Positions 60,189 through 64,000 of a DNA stretch of 64,000 bases are shown here, in pieces. Origin of the DNA: Monarcha castaneiventris obscurior (lineage: Eukaryota; Chordata; Aves; Passeriformes; Monarchidae); contig JAMPIT010000437.1 in assembly GCA_026261815.1 (NCBI GenBank), positions 3,720,001 to 3,784,000 on the forward strand. The letters run 5' to 3'. Positions within the stretch are counted from its first letter, which is position 1. Every line of letters starts with the position of its first letter. A model generated the notes under the pieces. That model did no database searches and was not told the DNA's origin. It saw only the letters and a list, made by a program, of their open reading frames with translations. The translations under genes and the position numbers were made by a program.

Positions 60189-60405
60189 CTTTGTAAGTCT
60201 GGGAAGACTTGGTCACACTCTTTACACTCCTGGATTTCATGCACATCCTGAAGGTCGTTCTCGTTCTCCAGCTTCTTCTGGAAGTCCTCCTCCACCATGG
60301 AGAAGGCAGAGTGAGGTGTGCTGCAGGGGAACTTCTGGTGGTCCACCAGCTCAGCCTTGGACTCAAAGAGCTGGTCACAGTCCTCACAGCGGTACTGGCG
60401 CTCCT
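60189..60405 (-). CDS. MECOM: MECOM exon: zinc finger 1 and first half of zinc finger 2
   Basis: This 217-bp exon encodes residues 17-89. Zinc finger 1 begins [10 protein letters not shown] and uses C23, C26 and H39, with C44 in the place of the last histidine, so it is the atypical C2HC finger expected of this family. A linker rich in E, D and N follows. Finger 2 starts at C77 and C80 (ECKECDQVF) and is completed by the next exon. Acceptor TGTTGCAG|AGGAG, donor CAAAG|GTAGGAG. The codons are strikingly G/C-ending compared with the large central exon. The N-terminal finger block is the domain that binds GATA-containing DNA in the known protein. Confidence 0.96.
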
Positions 60406-62159
60406 CTGCAACACAGAGGGGTCGGGCACAGGGACACCACTTCAGTTTTCACTCATTTTTAACCACCATCCCATCAGAAGCTGGATGAGGGTGTGGTTAA
60501 ACCCATTGCTACTCAGTAAAAAAGAGAAGAACCTCAAAAGAAAGAAGGATTCCTGAGAACACTTTATAATAATGCTTTAATTCCATGTTAACTGCCTGGG
60601 TGACATCCAACAGAGATTCCTGACACTGGCTTAGGACAAAAGTCAGTGTGTTTAAATACCATCCTAAAGGGAATTATACAGGGACTAATGTGGATATCCA
60701 GCAGAGGCTGCCAGTCTCTGCATTTCTGAATGCAAGGGACTGACTCAGACACAAACACCAACATCTAAAATAGCCAAGAGGGTGTTTAGAGTCTTTAAAA
60801 GCCTCTTCATTTTCATCACAGTCCTTTTGCAGTACCCAGCCCTGTTCAAAGTAAGCCAGAGATGCATGACGTTAAATTCTTTGCTTTAAATTCCAAAAAC
60901 GGTCATAATTTCTTACTGGAAAGTGTAGAATATCAGTAAAGTGTTACTTCAGAGTGAGTACTGCATTCCCTTAATTAGTAATTCCTGCAAAAGAATCGCT
61001 TAGCTGAAGAAAATCCCCAAAAAACAAACTTGGAGAAGAGCATCCCACAATGTGTTTTTTTCTGCTGCATTTTCTACCATTGGTCCACACAAGGAGCCAG
61101 ACACCCTGGTTTGGTTCCAGGTATAAATGCCCTGGGGCTCTGAGTCAGAAAGGCACTGAGGAGTCTGGCTGGAATCCCCAATGTATGTTCTTGGTTGCTA
61201 CTTGACAGTTGAGCTGATCCAGAGAAAGTGTCATGGGGCTCTGTTCTTGGCTGTCCACGAGCAACATTTTGGCTCAGCCTGCTTCTAAATCTGCCCTGTG
61301 GGATGTGATCCTGCATGTGACTGCAGAGATTTCCTCTGGTGCCATTTATACAATAGCCACTTGACCACGGGGACTAGGCAGGGAGAGCAGTGCACCTGGA
61401 AAGGGGGACACCTTCAGCAATAACTAAAAAAACTTACCACTGGGGGAGAAAACCCCAACACAAAACCAAATGTATAATCCCCACTTTTTTCTTAAGAGAA
61501 CAAGAAATACTTCTTTAAATATACAAGCAGTTGTAAGAAAGTAGAGACCTTGATATTTCCTGCCCTGGGAAGCCCCTGTGCATTGTCCCCGAATCCCTGT
61601 GAATTTGTACAATGTCCCTGATGGCATAAACTGCAACCTGCTGGGCATCAAGCAGATATCCCACACCCAGTTCCCACTGTGGCTCATAACCCTCTGTCCA
61701 ACATGCAGCACAGCTAAAGGAGATTTTGGAGACTGGGGGACAAATCTGAGCAACAACTCAGGAGCTTCAGATGAAGAATCTGTGTGTGGAATGAGTAAAG
61801 GACAAGTGTAAGGAGTAAGAATGGCTGAGATGTCCTCACAAGTGGCAGCAACATTGACAACCTGAGATTTCCTCTTTTCAAGGTCACAGTTGTTTGGCTA
61901 AGTGACAAAAAATAACCCATAACCAGGGTCCATACATGTCTTGAGATAAGGACTGTTGCTCTTCTTTTGCATTGCCACAAACCATCGAGTTTCAATCAGA
62001 AATAGAAGGGCAGAAGATGGAAAAATACAACCACAGTCCAGCTCTCCTCCCTGGCTGCAGTGAAGCCATCCCATATTTCAACAGAAGAAGAGTCTCCCTA
62101 AATTTTGGGTTAATTTCACTGATACTTTCTGTCAGGTGAAACAGTAAGAAGAGGCTAAC
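60406..62159 (-). other. MECOM intron
   Basis: A 1754-bp intron with GTTAGC...TTGCAG ends. No repeat or exon recognised. Confidence 0.9.
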
Positions 62160-62262
62160 CGTGGATGTCCGGAGCCATTGTCTCATGTGAATAATCTTCA
62201 CTCTTCATGAACAGTAGGAGCTCCTCTCCTGGTTCAATATCTGCTACCACTCTGTAGAATAT
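62160..62262 (-). CDS. MECOM: MECOM exon: end of PR domain, contains EVI1 start codon
   Basis: This 103-bp exon is in phase 0 at its 5' end. The first 18 codons (beginning IFYRVVADIEPGEELLLF) are the C-terminal end of the PR domain and are translated only in the long MDS1-EVI1 form. The ATG at 62206-62208, followed by KSEDYSHETMAPDIH, is the known initiation codon of the short EVI1 form. The acceptor is a long T tract ending CCCCAG; the donor is CACG|GTTAGC. The exon ends one base into the codon for residue 17. The preceding PR-domain exon was not found between 62263 and 64000, so it should lie upstream of the window. The alternative starts arise from separate promoters in the known gene; neither promoter is visible here. 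Confidence 0.95.
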
Positions 62263-64000
62263 CTGGGGAAAAAAAAAAAAGAAAAAGCAAGGTAAGCACC
62301 ACAATAGGCACAGAAGCATCAAGCACTGATGGTGAGTGTTGCAGACCTCGTGGCCAGGGGCTGCCCGCTCATGATGCTGCTGCTGGAGAAGGGCTGACTG
62401 ACCACGGCAGGTCTGCTCCTTCCAGCCCCAAAGCCATTGTGTTTTGGGCTCTGTGAGGATAAAAGGGACGACTGCTTTCAACAGCCTCTGCTGCAAACCG
62501 AGCTGTGTGATGACTGCAGATATCACCAGCAACTTGTCTGCTGAGCTATACCAAACTCGTGTACAGAGCAGCCATAAAACACATCCCTGAGTGATCCCTG
62601 TGAGAGAGGGAATTGCTGTTGCACTGGGAAAAGGTACTAAAGTAACTTTAATGCTTGGACTCGATTATCTTAGACGTCTTTTCCAACCCTAATGTTTCTG
62701 TAATTCTAAAGCAGACATGAGGAGATGCTGCTGGTTAAGCCATAGGCATCCAGCCCCCGGTTCCAGCCATCTACACAGTCCAAAAAGCTGTGAGGAGAGA
62801 AGCTTCTAAGAACCAGTGCACCTGGCTGTTCCTTAGCTTCAAATGGAAACCATGGGAAAAATCAGTCCTGGATGAAGAAACACTGTGAGCAGCCAAAGCT
62901 GCTGGTGGTGGCCCTGGCCGGTGACACTCGTCCCCACATACACGGGATGCTCCAGGGGAAGGAGCCCTCTGGGGAAGCAGGAGACTGTGGGGGAGGGCAA
63001 AGGGGACACCCTCCCTTGGGTCCATGCACCAGAGGAAGCACACGCCAGCACCACAAGCCTCTGCCGAAAGGAAACTCCCAAAATCCATCTGGCTGCTTTC
63101 TGTCTCAGCAGGAAATGTGAAGAGCACTAAAAAGCTCCACGAAGCAGCTCAAATAAATATTAGTAACTTCCTCAGGCCTTGTTAAACAAAACCACATGAC
63201 AGCTATGTTTCCTATGCTAAAAAATGATGCCTTTGCATTTTCTCAGAAGAATGTATTTTTAAAGGGTTTGCTCCCAAACTCTTAACTCTGAACACTCATT
63301 GCAGTGCATGGGGAGAGAGGCAGCAAATCACCTGCAGTGTTCAAAGTCACAAAGGTGAGTTTGTCACAGGTAGGGACAGGTGTCTGGAGGTTTGTGGGTG
63401 CTCTCCCTTCCCGGTCACACGTGGACTGTCACCCGTGGTGGGCGCTTTCCTTGCCCAGGCACTCACAGACCGTCACCCACCGGCAGCCAGCACATACCGA
63501 TGTCCTCCAGGAGGTGGCCGTACAGCCTAATCCTTTCTGCCTGCACACGCTGTGCCCACGGATATGGGCTAAATACCTAAAAATATCCAACTTGGATACA
63601 TTTCCTCAGATTTTGGGTTTTTTTTTTCTTCAGTTTGTTCCAAAAGCTGTTCCAGAGAACAGTGCAGGGAGCAGCAGTGGAGGCTGCCAGGGTCGCTCAT
63701 CCCACACCCCGGTGCTCACCCCTCACTAGGTGACAGAAGTGCTGGCAAAACACATCAGGCACAAGGTACTAGTGCCACAACCCCCTGCTTGTGGCCAATT
63801 TTCCCCATAAAAACCAGGAGAAGGAGTTTATGGCCAGTGTGATCCACCCTCCCTCCTCTCCCACGCCACCCTCACCGAACCACCAGCCCGGGCTGCTTGG
63901 GCTTCCCATCTGCACCTCTTGTCGAGGGGATTTCAAAGTCCACCAAGTATTCTGGAGGCCATGAGAGCCGTGGCACTTCCCTGTGTATAACTCTTCATGC
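62263..64000 (-). other. MECOM intron upstream of last PR-domain exon (partial)
   Basis: I searched the minus strand for the preceding PR-domain exon, which should end in a QINDQ-like peptide at a phase-0 donor, and did not find it. Apart from a CR1 fragment at 62654 and a T run at the acceptor, the stretch is unique sequence. EVI1-specific non-coding first exons could be present but are not recognisable. Confidence 0.7.
62654..62708 (+). mobile_element. CR1 LINE extreme 3'-end fragment
   Basis: The plus strand reads TTGGACTCGATTATCTTAGA then CGTCTTTTCCAACCCTAATG and TTTCTGTAATTCT, a degenerate CR1 3' terminus. It is antisense to MECOM, in the intron upstream of the last PR-domain exon. Confidence 0.8.

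Noticed and set aside
63880..64000. Possible exon at the window edge (minus-strand frame with EYLVDFEIPSTRG)
   Set aside because: It does not resemble the expected PR-domain exon, the frame has no convincing donor, and the window ends there.

Overview
This window is vertebrate nuclear DNA, most likely from a bird. The clues are long introns with canonical GT-AG sites, an AT-rich gene-poor background, and scattered degenerate 3' ends of CR1-type LINEs (the dominant avian interspersed repeat). No bacterial, viral or organellar gene was recognised.

The only protein-coding gene I can support is MECOM (EVI1/PRDM3), on the minus strand. I resolved fourteen exons base by base. The set runs from the last PR-domain exon (62160-62262), which also carries the ATG of the short EVI1 form, down to the stop codon (27517-27519) and a 3' UTR reaching about 25.97 kb. 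One exon is a 27-bp microexon at 43970-43996. Splice phases are consistent across every junction and no frame break was seen. Read from the internal ATG, the product is 1054 residues with the microexon or 1045 without it, close to the mammalian EVI1 forms. It has seven N-terminal C2H2-type zinc fingers, a central repression region with two CtBP-binding motifs, three C-terminal zinc fingers, an acidic segment and a conserved C-terminus. The first PR-domain exons (MDS1 part) and the promoters lie upstream, beyond position 64000.

Layout: 1 to about 25.97 kb is the gene desert downstream of MECOM. It holds four CR1 remnants, a 30-bp minisatellite, A-rich and purine-rich tracts, a CpG-rich island near 13.1-13.4 kb and several AT-rich blocks that look like conserved non-coding elements but cannot be proven so here. 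From about 25.97 to 27.5 kb is the MECOM 3' UTR, with seed-complementary sites for miR-22, miR-133 and miR-1/206. From 27.5 to 62.3 kb are the MECOM exons and introns, with three CR1 fragments and a candidate intronic enhancer at about 41.16-41.55 kb. From 62.3 to 64 kb is the intron upstream of the last PR-domain exon, with one CR1 fragment.

I found no evidence of a wholly new biological system. The most useful results are the exact MECOM exon map, the microexon, the unexplained CpG-rich island and the candidate regulatory blocks.
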